64,000 nt of DNA from Notospermus geniculatus (taxonomy: Eukaryota > Nemertea > Pilidiophora > Heteronemertea > Lineidae). The notes below the pieces were generated by a model that ran no database searches, was not told the origin of the DNA, and saw only the letters and a list, made by a program, of their open reading frames with translations. The stretch covers positions 32,401 to 96,400 of the forward strand of contig NMRB01001390.1 of assembly GCA_002633025.1 (NCBI GenBank). The letters run 5' to 3'. How positions within the stretch are numbered: position 1 is the stretch's first letter; the number at the start of each line of letters is the position of its first letter. The position numbers and the translations under genes are program-made. Below are positions 1-11,968 of the stretch, piece by piece.

Positions 1-1461
1 TCTTGTCACGACTGAGCACCATTTGGACCGAAGGTTCTATCGAGGGATATGGAATATTAACAGACCAATATACCAACAGACAGAACTCTACCAGTTGTTC
101 GAAATTGATGTTGCCACGATAAAAGTGTTGTCATACACTTCCGATTTAACACACAGATAAAATTGATTAATGGCAAGATTGAAAAGCAGTGTTTTCAACA
201 ACCTGGGCCAGACGCTAGCGTCCAGGGCTGTGGGTAGGAACTGCCATCTGATGGCTTTGCTAGACCAACTCTCAATGAGAACACATTTTTCATTGGTAAC
301 ATGGGTAGGGGGTTGATGCTCCCCGCGAGATGTGGCCCTGCCATTTTGTAATTGACTTAGCAGGGGGCCATGATGTGGGGTGTTCAAATCAATTCCCTCA
401 GGGACTAAAAGTTAGAAATTCGCAGAATTTTCCCGGTCGATGAGAGGATTACTAAAATCTACTTTGTAACTTGGGGCACTAGGCAGGTCATCACTGAAAT
501 CTACCCAGTAACCTAGAAACAACTGACTCAGACACGATGACGCTTTTACCAGCTACCAAGGGAACACACACAGGGAACTCCAGACACATTTGATTTGAAT
601 ATCTTGAATGCAACATCGATGGAAGTGGCTTGTTGGGCAAAAAACCAATCTGCAATTCACATGGTTTGAGGGAAATTAACTGATCTCTCAAAGTGTAGGC
701 AATAAGGAAAAGTTGATGAGTACGTCAGACGCACATGTTTAAGCTTGATTACTGCGTACTATTATCGTTTAAATCAGCTTTGGCTAATAATGAACCAAGA
801 TATTGGTGGCGAAGGCCAGAAGCAGTCTGCGTGACTGGGTTTTGTAATCTGTTGGATAACACACCTACGTGTACATATACACTCACTTCACAGCTGACCT
901 GCTCAAGACTAGAAACGCCATTCACAGAATCAATCACAAAGGCTTGATACCAAATGCCATCAATTGTAATCTCGAGCAATTCGCAATACATGTACCTATC
1001 TTAAGTTAATGTGGTTAAGTGTACCTCGCATGTCATTGATAGGAAAACAGCACTTGTGAACAAATCGGATTTCGGTCGTGATGATCTCATTAGGGGGTCC
1101 CACTGCTGTCTGTGAAGTACCCTGGATTTCATCAATATTGGAGACGGCCACAGTAATATTATATTGAAAATAGGCAAAGCAAACAGAGGAAATATGGTGT
1201 GAATGATGCTTGACAGAAGTGAGAATGATTAGTAATGTGTCTATTGTCCGAGAAATTGTGGCGAGTGGGGCACCGTGACATCGCCATGTTGATCGAAGAT
1301 GAAAGAATGTAAGCCTGGGGGTAGTGAATATCAACTGCTACCTAGCAACAAAAAGTCGGCAAATTGTCTCAGCACATCTTCTTTTTACTTTTACGCCATT
1401 GGTGACTTCAACGTGACATGCATATCTCATAGAAAAAAAGAAGTGTTGTCATGCCAGAGGT

Positions 1462-1552
1462 CATCCTGAGAATCTCAGGTCATTTACTGTCGTACCCTCC
1501 CGCAACGTAGTTGCGAAAGGAGCGAGCGCAAAGCCCTGGCATTCTCAGGATG
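1462..1552. mobile_element. 91-bp MITE with 9-base target duplication
   Basis: Perfect inverted termini CATCCTGAGAAT / ATTCTCAGGATG, flanked on both sides by GCCAGAGGT (1453-1461 and 1553-1561). A 9-base duplication suggests a Mutator-like source. Partial relatives start at 58726 and about 59648. Confidence 0.85.
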
Positions 1553-2000
1553 GCCAGAGGTAGGCCTGCACGGAAATTGAGGTGACAGTTGGCTACAACA
1601 GGATGACATCCATTGACTTTTAATGTCGACGCAATCAAGTGTCAAGCAAAGTGTTCAGTCGTGGCACAATTGTAACGTGGACTACCGGTAACCATCCCTT
1701 CAGGAGCCTCAACATCACAAGATTATGAGACAAAGGAAACGGTATCGCCGATACTATCATCAATGCTCCATCGGGCAGACGTGCATGTCACCATATCACG
1801 ATCATCGCTCCTCGTGATCTTACATTAACAAAACGTTTCATCACATTGTGCTTTCTCATTCAGAAGGCTTCAAGTTGTAGGAAAGCTCGTACTGAGCGCC
1901 ATAAGGGTTTGTCAATTGTAAAATGGCACGTTCTGCCCACTGGTCGATCGGTAACAAGGCGTGATATTGGGGATTCAATGATGGGATTAGTAACAGATAC

Positions 2001-2105
2001 CTGTTGATCAATACAGAACGAAATCACGGCTTGATCACTGCCGGGGGTGATGGTGGTATTGGACCAAATGAAGCTGAGTGTAAGGGAGGAACCGCAGGCA
2101 TGTTC
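2001..2105 (-). other. Possible minus-strand exon, unidentified
   Basis: An open 35-codon block sits between a TTACAG acceptor and a GTATCT donor, phase 0 at both ends. It reads SSLTLSFIWSNTTITPG then an SDQAVISF segment. Other exon-like stretches lie nearby on the minus strand (about 1023-1125, 896-990). I recognise no family and could not join them; chance is possible. Confidence 0.2.
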
Positions 2106-2242
2106 CTGTAACACACTGTGCCTAGGTGGGCGCTTCAAGGTCCTGTATAGACCCATTAAATCCAGGTCAGTATGAAGGGCATCAGAGGCGAGTGGCCTTC
2201 ATGGCCTCTGTGAAATACCTACCCTCTGGCTATAAATGGAAA

Positions 2243-2421
2243 TACAGTGGAACTTCTCTATTAAGGACACCTTTGGGATCAACAAATGCTGTCCTTAATT
2301 GAGAGGTGTCCTGATTACAGAGGTTAAAATGAATAGAAATGATCAATTTGGGACTGAACTTCGGTGTCCCTAGAGAGGTGTCCTCCTGGCAGAGGTGTCC
2401 GTTAGGGGAGGTTCTACTGTA
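2243..2421. mobile_element. MITE with TACAGTGGAACYTCTCTA ends
   Basis: Inverted termini begin TACAGTGGAAC and end GTTCTACTGTA. The interior repeats GGTGTCC. Fragments of the family occur at 10364-10440, about 25585-25618 and 59383-59450. Confidence 0.75.
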
Positions 2422-3930
2422 CCACCAACATCGTGCTAACCAACCTTAGTTTTGAATAACTGAACCACATTCCTGGAAATCTATCCAAGATTTATTGAGG
2501 CGTGTGTGCAAAAATATCCCTACTTGATGAATGGGGGTTATTTAATCAATTTTACTTCTGGTCCACTGGCAAAAACATCAGACAGCAGCCTAAATTACTT
2601 TATAATGACTGCTTATCATAAAGTTCAATTGGGTTTTGTCTTTATTTGGGAATGGTAACTACTGACGGGATATAACTTGGAGGATTACGTTGGAATAGGC
2701 AAAATTATGTCATATCTTCCATTGCACCATGAACAAACGAATGCTGATGGCTGAAAGTCATACGGAAAAGTGCCAACAAGGATCCTGGCAGTAAAACATG
2801 TTCTAACAACTTTGTACCATGTTCCATGTTATGATTTGAAGACAATGTGCTCAAATCCCAAAGGGCTAAGCAGCATGGGCAAAATCTGCCATCGGAATTT
2901 GCAATATGGATAAATTTGATGACAAAACAAACAACCCAATTGGGAGACAAAATAACACAATAAACAACCGCTAATTATGAGTTACTATTGAATTATCGTT
3001 CACAAGATTAACTGCTGCATCTACGGCAGTCAATCACAGACGTCAAGATATGAGAAATAAAACAAGGACCCTGGAACCGACTTTGTTTCTTTTGGATTGC
3101 TGGTTTCTCCCTACAATCTTATAAGAAACACACCTCAGTTTTTATTACCAAGAATCTGGAAAAAAATGACCGCGGTGCCATGCACGAACCTGAGAGCCAG
3201 GTGATCAATTCCCCTTTTTCGATCAACCCAACAAAAAATACCAGCGCAGCCGGAGATGTAAGAATGAGTCATCTTTGTCCTCGTTATATTTGTGGCTTAG
3301 TCATTCCGTCGACGAGATAGGGGACGTTTCCTATCAGCGTGTGTTCAACACATCACAAACATTTGATGATTTGATCATTTTCCCAACGGCTGGTAAATGC
3401 AACTTGTTAATAATTCATGCCGAGAAACTGATGGCTTTTTCAAGTTTCTTGCAGCATGGGAAATAATGTATCATTTTATGATATCTGTCAATATCTGTAT
3501 CACGAGAAATGAATGAATTTGACTGCAGTTTTCGTTTGCATAACGGCAGACACAGTTATGCAAATCAATTCAGTTGACTGTGTTCTCATATTACCGGCGC
3601 CAGTTGAGAAAATGTCAAGACTTGAAAGAACGTGCCCAAGAAAAAAAGGCCATGATGATCCAATCATTGGAAAGCAATTATGTGAGGTTATACTATGTCA
3701 AGGGCACTAATTGATCCAGTAAACTGATGACCAATAACTTGGAAGTATCGGTGTTATTCAGTGAGTGACAGGAGGTTGTCTCTGGGAATCTGACTGATCT
3801 TCTGATCTAACTCAGAGAACTCTCTCATATGAAGAGTCACAGTGATGAAGTGCTTGGGACTCAGACTATTTATCAAGAGGTCCTGGTTCAATCATTTACG
3901 GTGCGAGATTGGTCAAACTGGTGTGAGATT

Positions 3931-4125
3931 TGGGCTGCCAAAGTGGTGTAGTGGCACCTGTCACCTCTGAGGTTCCAGGTTCAATACCCGGTTGGACCTG
4001 CTCTTCATGTGATAGAAAGGGGGACTCGCTTGACAGCACAGGGTTTTTTTCTGAGGCCCACACAGCAACACAAGACATCATCTGACCTGAAAATCGTATT
4101 CCGACTCTCGTTGGAAACATTCAAG
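3931..4125 (+). mobile_element. tRNA-derived SINE
   Basis: A tRNA-like head has a box A-like GTGGTGTAGTGG and a box B-like GGTTCAATACC, then an unrelated body. The tRNA could not fold fully, so this is a SINE and not a gene. Confidence 0.6.
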
Positions 4126-4558
4126 TGAATATGGAATGTTAGAAACTCTGTCAGCTCAGCAGCACACACTCTATGATACCATCACTAACACCTCCCATTT
4201 ATATTCATGAAATACCTCCTTACATCTTGGCAAACATTTAGGATAAAAAGAAATATCACAAAAACCACATTCTATATTTGCGTACGTTTTCTGTGAGTTG
4301 ACATAGAGTGCCTGTAGCTAGGAAAAGAAGGGAATTCAGCCCAAGTGATTAGTGAATATGTCTGAAGCACCTTCCACTGCTGAAAGAGCCCCACACTATA
4401 AGAATATTGACTCTGTATATGATTTCAGGAAAGTGTTACAGATATCTTTTGCAAACGCTAGTTCCCCTGTACCTCAATCTTTGACTAACAGAGACCTTTC
4501 TTGCTCTACTTTCAGATTCCCATCAACAAATTGAGATGATTTGAACTGCAAAACCAAG

Positions 4559-7500
4559 ATGGCTGACCGAAGACAATTTCAAGGACAACTGATTGTCATC
4601 TTCATCATGACGGCCTGCCGTGTTGGTCAGAGCTTTGATGCTTTCTTCAGGCCAGACTTCCGAGCCGGGGCGATGCTGTCAAGTCACATGTACGTTAAAG
4701 AGACACCGGAGATGGCCAACACGACATCCGCGTTAAATTCACGATGTCATCTATCCATCAGGAACAAGGAAGCCATGCTTATGTTGGAACATTTGATTAC
4801 CATAAAGAAGAAAAAGTTTATCGAGATCAGTTTGAAATTTCCAAAAGATGTTGATTTGGATATCAGTAATTACACCAAAATCATCAAACTTGATCACTGG
4901 TATTGGGTTGACAACCACCAGGGTAAACCGCTGCTCGAACTCGATTTTCGTTTTTATTTCTTGTCGATGACAACTTTGTCAATTGATGCTGCTACAGTTG
5001 AAGCAGACGTTAAGATGAAGCCCAGGAACTGCTTGAATAGTATGCACCTTGCAGAGAAAACGCATCTGATTCAGGATATGTTGATAAGGAACATACACCG
5101 GTTCGTCGGCGGAGAGAGAATAGGGGACGACACATCATCATCCGTCTGCTATTCTCGCCTAGCGTCCTACAAACTGATGCTGAGTAAATATTACGTACAG
5201 AAGTTTTGCTGTGACATTCCAGTCGACCCAGCAGCACCCTGGTCATGTGAGGCCATTGTGTCTAGTTACACAAACACTTATTCTGTCATTCTGTACGTCA
5301 TTCTCTTTCTAATCAGTCCATTACTGATCAAATTCCTACCCTACGAGGAGGTCATTTACACCGTCGACGAAAACGGCCGTGCCCATGAGATGGTCCGCTG
5401 TAAGGTCCTTTACGGTCGGCAACACAGCACACTTCCACAGGCAGCGAGGACGATCAACACCAACAACAACAACAACCTTCCTGGATTCTGTATCTCCGAC
5501 AGCAGGGACAACTATCGCAATGACAACATTCATAACGGCCAGAAAGATATCGTAGCTCCGGCATGTCAATCACCACAACGACCTAGCGATGATGAATCTG
5601 TTTGTGCCTGCACATCCGGAGTCCCGAATCAACTCCTACGTTTACATTCTAACGACAGTCGGGATGACTCTGTAATGCGAAGAAGCATGTTAAGCCAACA
5701 GTCGAGCCAATTCAGCCAATCGTTACAGAGCTTACACGAGACTCTTAAAGCATTTGAGTTTGAAATTTATGACAGCAATGGTAACCCTGAGAAGTTGTGT
5801 AATGGTTTGATCATGAACCGTAAGGAAGATGGCAATGAGATCCACCAAAGGATCATCCCCGTAAGACAGATAAGCCAGTTCTCAGATCTCACCCTGACAT
5901 CACACGAGGCACAATCTGGTCAGAGTACGCAGCAGCGGGACACGGCAATACCCATCAACCTCGAGTCAGAGCAGAATGAAACAAATGTCTGCTCCTTACG
6001 ATGTGGTCGCCAGTACTCTGCCCTCGACAACTCCACCCCGGTCCGTATCTGTAATCCTTTGTATTATGTGTTCCTGCTTCATATTCGCAACGACTGGATC
6101 TGCCGTCTTCGCCGTATCAACTTTTTCTGGATTATCTACCCGATGTTCATCCACATGATGGTGATCAGCGACATCATGCTCTATCACGACTACATCAAAT
6201 ATCTCTATTTCATTGAGCGAAGAATCGGCATCGTTGGCGAGTTGACCGATCTCGAAAACTACGACTATATCTGGTTAGGGGCCATCTTCACGAACCCAGG
6301 ACTGGTCATCGGCACTGTATATCTTTCAATGTACTTCCTTATGACAGTTGTCCTGGTCATCGAGGGGAACCTGGCCAAACTTCTCAATAAACTCATGGTT
6401 CAGGATCACTACTTGGGCTGCATGAAACTCCCAAAAGAATTACGGACACCGAAGTCTGAAAACAAAGGCATGCATCTTCTGTATCATAAAATGAAGTGTA
6501 GATTAAGTTTGATTGCCGAACCTCGTTTCTGGGTCTTCTGGTTCAAGCAACTAAAACTATCCCTCTGGCCTGAGGAGTCAGAAGGGTGCAAGTCATGTTG
6601 CAAGGCCCTTATCTTTCGGCCCTTAAAGTTCTTCACTTGCATAGCATCCCTTGCACTCCTTTTCCCCCTCACCAACTGCTTCCCTTGGGATATGGTCATC
6701 GACTTCTTCACCGACATGAAGGAGACGGACAGAATAGCACGAAGCTGTCTTCGACGGTACAAAAAACGACAATACGGGAAAGCTTTCTTGTTCTTGCTCT
6801 GCACCGGTATTGTCATTTTAGGACTTCTCTTTGCCCTGTTGATTTTCATCTACACCTGTAAAATTGTCTCGCTCTATATACTCTACACCATAAAAGGAGT
6901 TGTCAAGCACTATATGGAAACTTTACCCATCATCTCAATGAAAGTTGTTGCCCTGTACTACTTATTAAGCACCACACATAAGCTGAAGGTTCATTACAAA
7001 GAGGTGAAGAAGCAGATATTCGAACTTTGCGTTGAAGAGCAGAAGGAAATGGATGAGCAAGTGGCCACGCAAGAACCGAATGAGGAAAATGACACGAATG
7101 AGAAAGTCTTCTTGATTGCATATAGAAAAGATGGCATTCCTCTCATACCAAAGCAATTATACAACCTGATCTTCGATCGTCATGTCCCACTCAGGGAACA
7201 TGAACTGGCAGCCTTAGGAAAACTTCTAATGATTGCTATATTTCTATTCTACGTTGGTTCCATCATCAATATTTACCAAATTGGAAACATTACCAGCCTT
7301 GGTCAAGCCATTGCAACATTTTTTGCCGTCACGTTACCAAAATTGTTTGACTTCTTCAGCGGGAAGGATGTCCTTGAAGATGATATCCTCAAATACAAAA
7401 TTAAACATTCGATCAAAGAATTTGTTAAAAATACTCTGATAAATGGCGATGAAGATGATGATTTGAAGAGAGCAGGTGTGGAGGAGACATTGGAACGACG

Positions 7501-7567
7501 CCCACATGGCACGATCAACAACTGCATGTGTGTGCCTTCAACCCTTGATCGGGAGACTGCAGTATGA
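4559..7567 (+). CDS. Uncharacterised multipass membrane protein, single coding exon
   Basis: One open frame encodes 1,002 residues. The start is the ATG at 4559 (A at -3, G at +4); the frame opens upstream at 4541 without an ATG. A TTTCAG acceptor ending at 4515 suggests a spliced 5' leader. Seen: an N-terminal hydrophobic stretch (about residues 8-22) that fits a signal peptide, a Cys-containing region of about 215 residues with N-glycosylation sequons, and a first membrane span near 239-262. A long polar region (about 263-515) follows, rich in Ser, Gln and Asn with a short Asn run. Further hydrophobic spans lie near 519-541, 570-602, 691-717, 741-777, 789-808, 886-908 and 913-934. The likely topology is an extracellular N-terminus with seven to nine spans. 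I do not recognise the family: it shows no obvious GPCR, channel or transporter signature. It probably lies inside a UBE4A intron on the opposite strand. Coding status is strongly supported by frame length; function is unknown. Confidence 0.85.
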   Translation: MADRRQFQGQLIVIFIMTACRVGQSFDAFFRPDFRAGAMLSSHMYVKETPEMANTTSALNSRCHLSIRNKEAMLMLEHLITIKKKKFIEISLKFPKDVDLDISNYTKIIKLDHWYWVDNHQGKPLLELDFRFYFLSMTTLSIDAATVEADVKMKPRNCLNSMHLAEKTHLIQDMLIRNIHRFVGGERIGDDTSSSVCYSRLASYKLMLSKYYVQKFCCDIPVDPAAPWSCEAIVSSYTNTYSVILYVILFLISPLLIKFLPYEEVIYTVDENGRAHEMVRCKVLYGRQHSTLPQAARTINTNNNNNLPGFCISDSRDNYRNDNIHNGQKDIVAPACQSPQRPSDDESVCACTSGVPNQLLRLHSNDSRDDSVMRRSMLSQQSSQFSQSLQSLHETLKAFEFEIYDSNGNPEKLCNGLIMNRKEDGNEIHQRIIPVRQISQFSDLTLTSHEAQSGQSTQQRDTAIPINLESEQNETNVCSLRCGRQYSALDNSTPVRICNPLYYVFLLHIRNDWICRLRRINFFWIIYPMFIHMMVISDIMLYHDYIKYLYFIERRIGIVGELTDLENYDYIWLGAIFTNPGLVIGTVYLSMYFLMTVVLVIEGNLAKLLNKLMVQDHYLGCMKLPKELRTPKSENKGMHLLYHKMKCRLSLIAEPRFWVFWFKQLKLSLWPEESEGCKSCCKALIFRPLKFFTCIASLALLFPLTNCFPWDMVIDFFTDMKETDRIARSCLRRYKKRQYGKAFLFLLCTGIVILGLLFALLIFIYTCKIVSLYILYTIKGVVKHYMETLPIISMKVVALYYLLSTTHKLKVHYKEVKKQIFELCVEEQKEMDEQVATQEPNEENDTNEKVFLIAYRKDGIPLIPKQLYNLIFDRHVPLREHELAALGKLLMIAIFLFYVGSIINIYQIGNITSLGQAIATFFAVTLPKLFDFFSGKDVLEDDILKYKIKHSIKEFVKNTLINGDEDDDLKRAGVEETLERRPHGTINNCMCVPSTLDRETAV

Positions 7568-9046
7568 CAATTACATGCAGCTTGTGAGCCCAAGAAAGCA
7601 CTGGAGAAAACCTGAAGGTGAAGTCCATGGAAATATGGTAATACAAGTCACAACAGGGTACACCATCCCCATATTAACAAAGGACTGACGCTCGACACCA
7701 TGGCAAGGTCTTGTGGTTAACAAGTCCGAAGATGAGCACAACTTGAGAGACTGCAAATGGAGTCTTATTGAGGCAATCTGCCTGCCTTCGCTCCCTCAAA
7801 GAGTTGTCAGAAAGAAATAACTAGGACCGAGTTAGGGTACAACACCAGCTCTTCAGCGACATGCTGTGAAAACTTTGGTACCAATCTCAAGATTGTTCCT
7901 GGTGATCTCAAAGAGAGTAATTCTTGTTGAGATTTAAGGATAAAAACAGCACTTTTATCACTCAATATCAGGTGTTTTTGTCAAAGTTTCAATGTACATA
8001 CATGTGTTGTAACATAAATGATCTCAATATATGACAAGAATAAGTATTTTTCACGTTGGAGGCAAACTTTAAAGGCGATGTCTACTTACCAGTACATTTT
8101 ACACAGAAGAACACGTGCTTCTTCAGACTACCGGTACACTCTCAGTCTGCCCTCAAGGGAATGAAGCAGGGTTGTACAAGGAGTGCAAGTCTGGACCCTG
8201 GTCATTGTTCACATGTCACCCTTATTCCCAGTTGACACTTGACAGGTGACAGAATAAAAGCCGCACCGTGACATCTTTTTAGGTGAAATGATTTAATAGG
8301 CAAAGGGGATTATAAGGGGCATGGTGCCTTTTGAATTTATCTTACTGAACTGACCTGAGGAGTTGATATTGTGTAACCACAGAAACTTTTTTGTAACATG
8401 TGTTGACAGATGTAAGATGACATATGGTAAATGGTCTGATGGCAGTGTATCTATCACTCAGGTGAAATGCATTATATGTTTAGGTGTTCATTTCATTATA
8501 CATGTAGTATGTCATATTCATTGTGTGCTATTAAAATCATTTTGTGTGGTGTCAGCTGAACGATCTTAGTTCCATCAACATCCACCAGATGGAGAACCTG
8601 TTCAGCAGGCTCATGGACTATTCCACAGCAATTTTTTCTTCCATTCCCCGAATTCAGTGACTGAGTTATTGGAATGATTACGATTAGATGTAGTGCCTGA
8701 AAATCTTTGGAAGTTTGACTGAAATAAAGTTTGTGGAACAATACACTTGTTGTTCTTTCATTTCATTTCCCCTCGTGGTTACATTTTGGCTGTACACGAG
8801 TCTTGGTTTGACACTGGGAACACTGTTTTGCAGGAAATTTCCCCTTTTCTTCATTCAGGAAAGGGGATTAGATTTGTATTCATTCCCTAATTGGAAAATA
8901 AGAAGGTGAAGCAGATTTCCCTGCATATGACAGTGAATACCGGTATGTTGAACTTTCCCGGCCAATACAAGTGCTAACATGAGCACCTTACTTTATTAGA
9001 GAACATGAAATATAAACGGGTTTCTACGGTGAAAGACATTGCTTAC
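7568..9046 (+). other. 3' UTR of the membrane-protein gene and UBE4A intron sequence
   Basis: No confident coding sequence is visible on either strand here. AATAAA signals at 8253-8258 and 8723-8728 could end the plus-strand transcript that began upstream. On the minus strand this is intron sequence downstream of UBE4A coding exon 4, whose donor lies at 9041-9046. Confidence 0.45.
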
Positions 9047-10855
9047 CTTACTAGAGGAAGTCAGTGACTGCATTCTTGTGTGACAACCAGTTAGGTAGCG
9101 TAACACTTCCATCTCTCCAGCGAGGCTGGCGGCCCGTGGATCTGATACAGTCAAATCACCTGTCTTGATGACACACTCTCCAGGGTTGCTCAACATCAGT
9201 CTTTCAAACAGGGCCTGCATGTGAGAGGAATGAAGCACAAGATATACACCAAGGGGACAAGAAAATGGTTCATCGGATTCATCTGAGAGCATCAGCAATA
9301 GACCATTCTCAAATTGATGTAAACGACAAAGATCTGCACACTTCCGCCGAAATCTCAACCTCAGTCTGAAACTGAATGACGTAACGCAGACAAATGACAG
9401 TGACTTCGACGACGTTGCGTCAGACTCGACCATTAATTGCTGAATCATGGATGGTGTCACGTCACCCGGTTTCAGATCGAGGTTCTGGTTTAGATTTCGG
9501 CGGAAGTGCGCAGATCTGCGAATTTGAGAATGGTCTATACTGGGCCCATCCATATTCACGACAAACTTTTGACAAGTCAGTCGGGTATTTATCTTTTATT
9601 TGACACAACAGATAAGTGGTATATCTTTTATGAATAGAGGTTTCGATATCCAGCAATCTGATTCTATCATGGTGTACAATGGCATCAATGACTGTGCGTC
9701 CAGGACTGTTGACTTGGCCTGATCATGACTTCACCATATACGGCAGTCTGAGCACAGGAGGGCAGCTCAAGAGATCACACCCATTTGTGTACTTCATTCA
9801 ACTGTGCAATCGAGGGAAGTTGTGTGCATTACACTCACCTCAGCTGAACTTAACCAAGATTTCCAAAGTTTGGAATTTCCATGCCACTTCAGTTATGAAG
9901 CAGAGATTTTATTACTATATATCGGTATGATATTTATTATTTTGTGTGTCAATTTTTGTGCTTTCTCGTTCTTTAGATATGTCAATCATCCAAGTGGAAT
10001 GTCTACCAACCTGACCAAGCAAATCAAAATCCAGCCATGTCTGCTGATCAAGCATGTCATGTAATTCAGACAAATAAACACACCGGGATGGCCTTCCAGA
10101 GTGGCTGTCGGGCTCTGAAATGAGAGTGATGAACAGAGATGTTTAAATGTTGATCTGAATAGGTGAGCACCAACGGCACTATAGGCTCCCGGCCATCAAG
10201 GGGTTATGTTGTAGGCCTACTCATCCCTCGACTTTAAGACTGACATTCCTCTATTGATTTCTGATTTCTAAAACATTAACAGAACACCACTATGCAGGAA
10301 GAAACTGGAACTCCAGGGGGAACCTTGGAAAACGTACAAGAACACTGTATCTTGAACACTGTATACAGTTGAACCTCCCTATTCAGGACAACTTTGGGAC
10401 TGATGAGTGGTGTCCTTAAGACATAAAGGTGTCTTACTGATGAAGGTCTGCTTCAGGAAATTTCACCGTACCTTTGTCCAGAGTTATAAGGAATATGTTC
10501 TGTAGCAACAGATCTGTCTCCCATTTTGACTGTGCTAGCTTTTTAATGTCTTCCTCTGTTTCTTGGCCAGGTAACTTGTTGACAGCAAGGCAACTTATTT
10601 CTTCACTTGGTCCTGTAATTACAAACATTACAGAGCAGAGTAAAGTACTGATACTTGGTTTGTGTGTCCTAAATAAATGATACAAACTTCAATCAAAGTT
10701 CACTTCAGGCAGCAAGAGTAGATACTTCCCAGAAATCAAAATCCTTCTCATTCCTCACCTGTAGTGACAGCTTTATTCAATGAAAAATCTTGGGCTTGTG
10801 CCACACTTGAGAAGAGTGCAGCAAACGGGTTGGCAGACAGATCACTGTTGTTCAT
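9047..10855 (-). CDS. UBE4A: Ubiquitin conjugation factor E4 A, first four coding exons (partial gene)
   Basis: Minus-strand coding exons: 10855-10759, 10612-10472, 10114-10011 and 9214-9047, with consistent phases 1, 1 and 0 at the junctions. They give about 170 residues of the UBE4A N-terminus. The start ATG follows an acceptor by 12 bases and opens MNNSDLSANPFAALF, close to the SNPFAALFGSLADAK region of human UBE4A. Later matches are IFLITLD, PSRCVYL followed by WLD, and QALFERLMLSNPGE (human QALFARLLLQDPGN). UBE4A is a U-box E4/E3 enzyme that extends ubiquitin chains. The Ufd2 core and C-terminal U-box are not in this window: no further exon is visible on the minus strand down to position 1, so they must lie beyond the left edge or be lost. 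If beyond it, the next intron exceeds 9 kb and holds the membrane-protein gene. Intron 3 contains a foldback MITE at 9299-9537. Confidence 0.88.
9299..9537. mobile_element. Foldback MITE in UBE4A intron 3
   Basis: Arms beginning TAGACCATTCTCAAATT are repeated inverted at the right end, with shared inner words GATCTGC and TTCGGCGGAAGTG. Confidence 0.8.
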
Positions 10856-10977
10856 CTTTAAGGCAGCCTGCAACAGAAAGTCAGTTGTCATCAAGTTTCA
10901 TGATCATCGCTTAGGCCTATTGGGCACAAACTGTTAAGCCTAATGTCGTCTAAACCAGTGTAGGCCTACCCAGGTTA

Positions 10978-11460
10978 CGGAGTTAGGATGGTTAGCATTG
11001 ACGGTTAGGGTCAGGATTAGGTTTAGGATTAGGGTAGGGGTCAGTGACAAGGGTTGAGGGTCAGGGTTGGCGTTAAGGTTAGGGACTTGGGCTAGGAATT
11101 AGTGTGTAGGATCACAGGCCACTGGAGAGTTAATCAGTAGAGTATTCCTCGTAAAATTGGGGAAAAGTGAGCATATAATGGCCAAATCTATACAATTAGG
11201 CCTAGGCCCTAATATAGTATAGATTTGGCCATTGTATGCTCACTTTTCCCCAATTTTACGAGGAATACTTTATACTGATTAACTCTCCAGGGGCCTGTGG
11301 TAGGATCAGGACTGGACGACATTCACAATTCACCCATTCAGTGCCTATTGGTTCAACTGCATATAAATCCTCCATCACAGGGTTATTGTTAATGATAGGG
11401 TCATTGTTGGGATTAGGATTAGGGCTATGGTTAGGGTCAGGAACATAGCAGTTAGTGATA
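10978..11460 (+). repeat. Degenerate telomere-like G-rich array
   Basis: Repeated GGTTAGG, TTAGGATTAGGG and AGGGTCAGG words at 10978-11105 and again at 11380-11445. A foldback element (11115-11296) interrupts it. Confidence 0.65.
11115..11296. mobile_element. Foldback MITE
   Basis: About 75-base inverted arms (CTGGAGAGTTAATCAGTA) surround a short AGGCCTAGGCC centre. Confidence 0.85.
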
Positions 11461-11487
11461 TAGGGGATAGGCCTAGGCCGCCTTTAG

Positions 11488-11968
11488 GCCTACTCTCCAT
11501 TCCAGTTCCCAGTGGCGCGTGGTTTATCAACGATAGCTCCGCAACGGCTGGGCCGAATTTGACATACCATACATCAATCGATTTGTCTTGGCGCTACAGC
11601 CATCATCGCTGTCATTTTCCCGCAAAATGTGACAGAAAAAAGTTCCTTCACAAATCACAGTTTGTAATGACGGCCGAAATGGCGGCCGTTTTGAATGATG
11701 CAATGCATCGCGCACGTGTAAACTGCACTGAACACCATGGCGAAATGAAATGGGTTTTGAGAAAGGGATCCATCGCATTATGTCGGCCTTATACGTTAGG
11801 CCTAGCTAGCTAGCCTACCTGGTTACGCGAAAAATGAAGATAGGGCCTAGCAGAAAGATACCGGCAAGAAACAGAGAAAGACAAGTCAATTGACGTATGT
11901 TTCGTCAAATTTGACCCAGCCGTTGCGGAGATATCGTTGATAAACCTCGCGCCACTGGCGCACTGGGA
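11488..11968. mobile_element. Foldback element, relative of the one in PCYT2
   Basis: Arms share TTTATCAACGATA and CCGCAACGGCTGGG, inverted at the right end. The interior matches 30580-30830. Confidence 0.8.

Noticed and set aside
996-1334. Minus-strand frame with exon-like stretches that could continue UBE4A
   Set aside because: No resemblance to any remembered part of the UBE4A Ufd2 core or U-box.
3931-4020. tRNA gene
   Set aside because: Box A- and box B-like words are present but the cloverleaf is not complete and a non-tRNA body follows; called a SINE. The same applies at 21590-21682 and 23340-23400.
5336-5569. Minus-strand open frames within 5010-7593
   Set aside because: Shadows of the 1,002-codon plus-strand gene, with low-complexity Val runs opposite the Asn-codon repeats.
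8549-8662. Possible terminal plus-strand exon after a GTGTCAG acceptor, reading 37 open codons to a stop, followed by AATAAA at 8723
   Set aside because: No upstream exon, no recognisable family, and a length that chance allows; it fits equally well as 3' UTR of the membrane-protein gene.
10978-11460. True telomere or chromosome end
   Set aside because: The repeats are short, irregular and flanked by genes on both sides.
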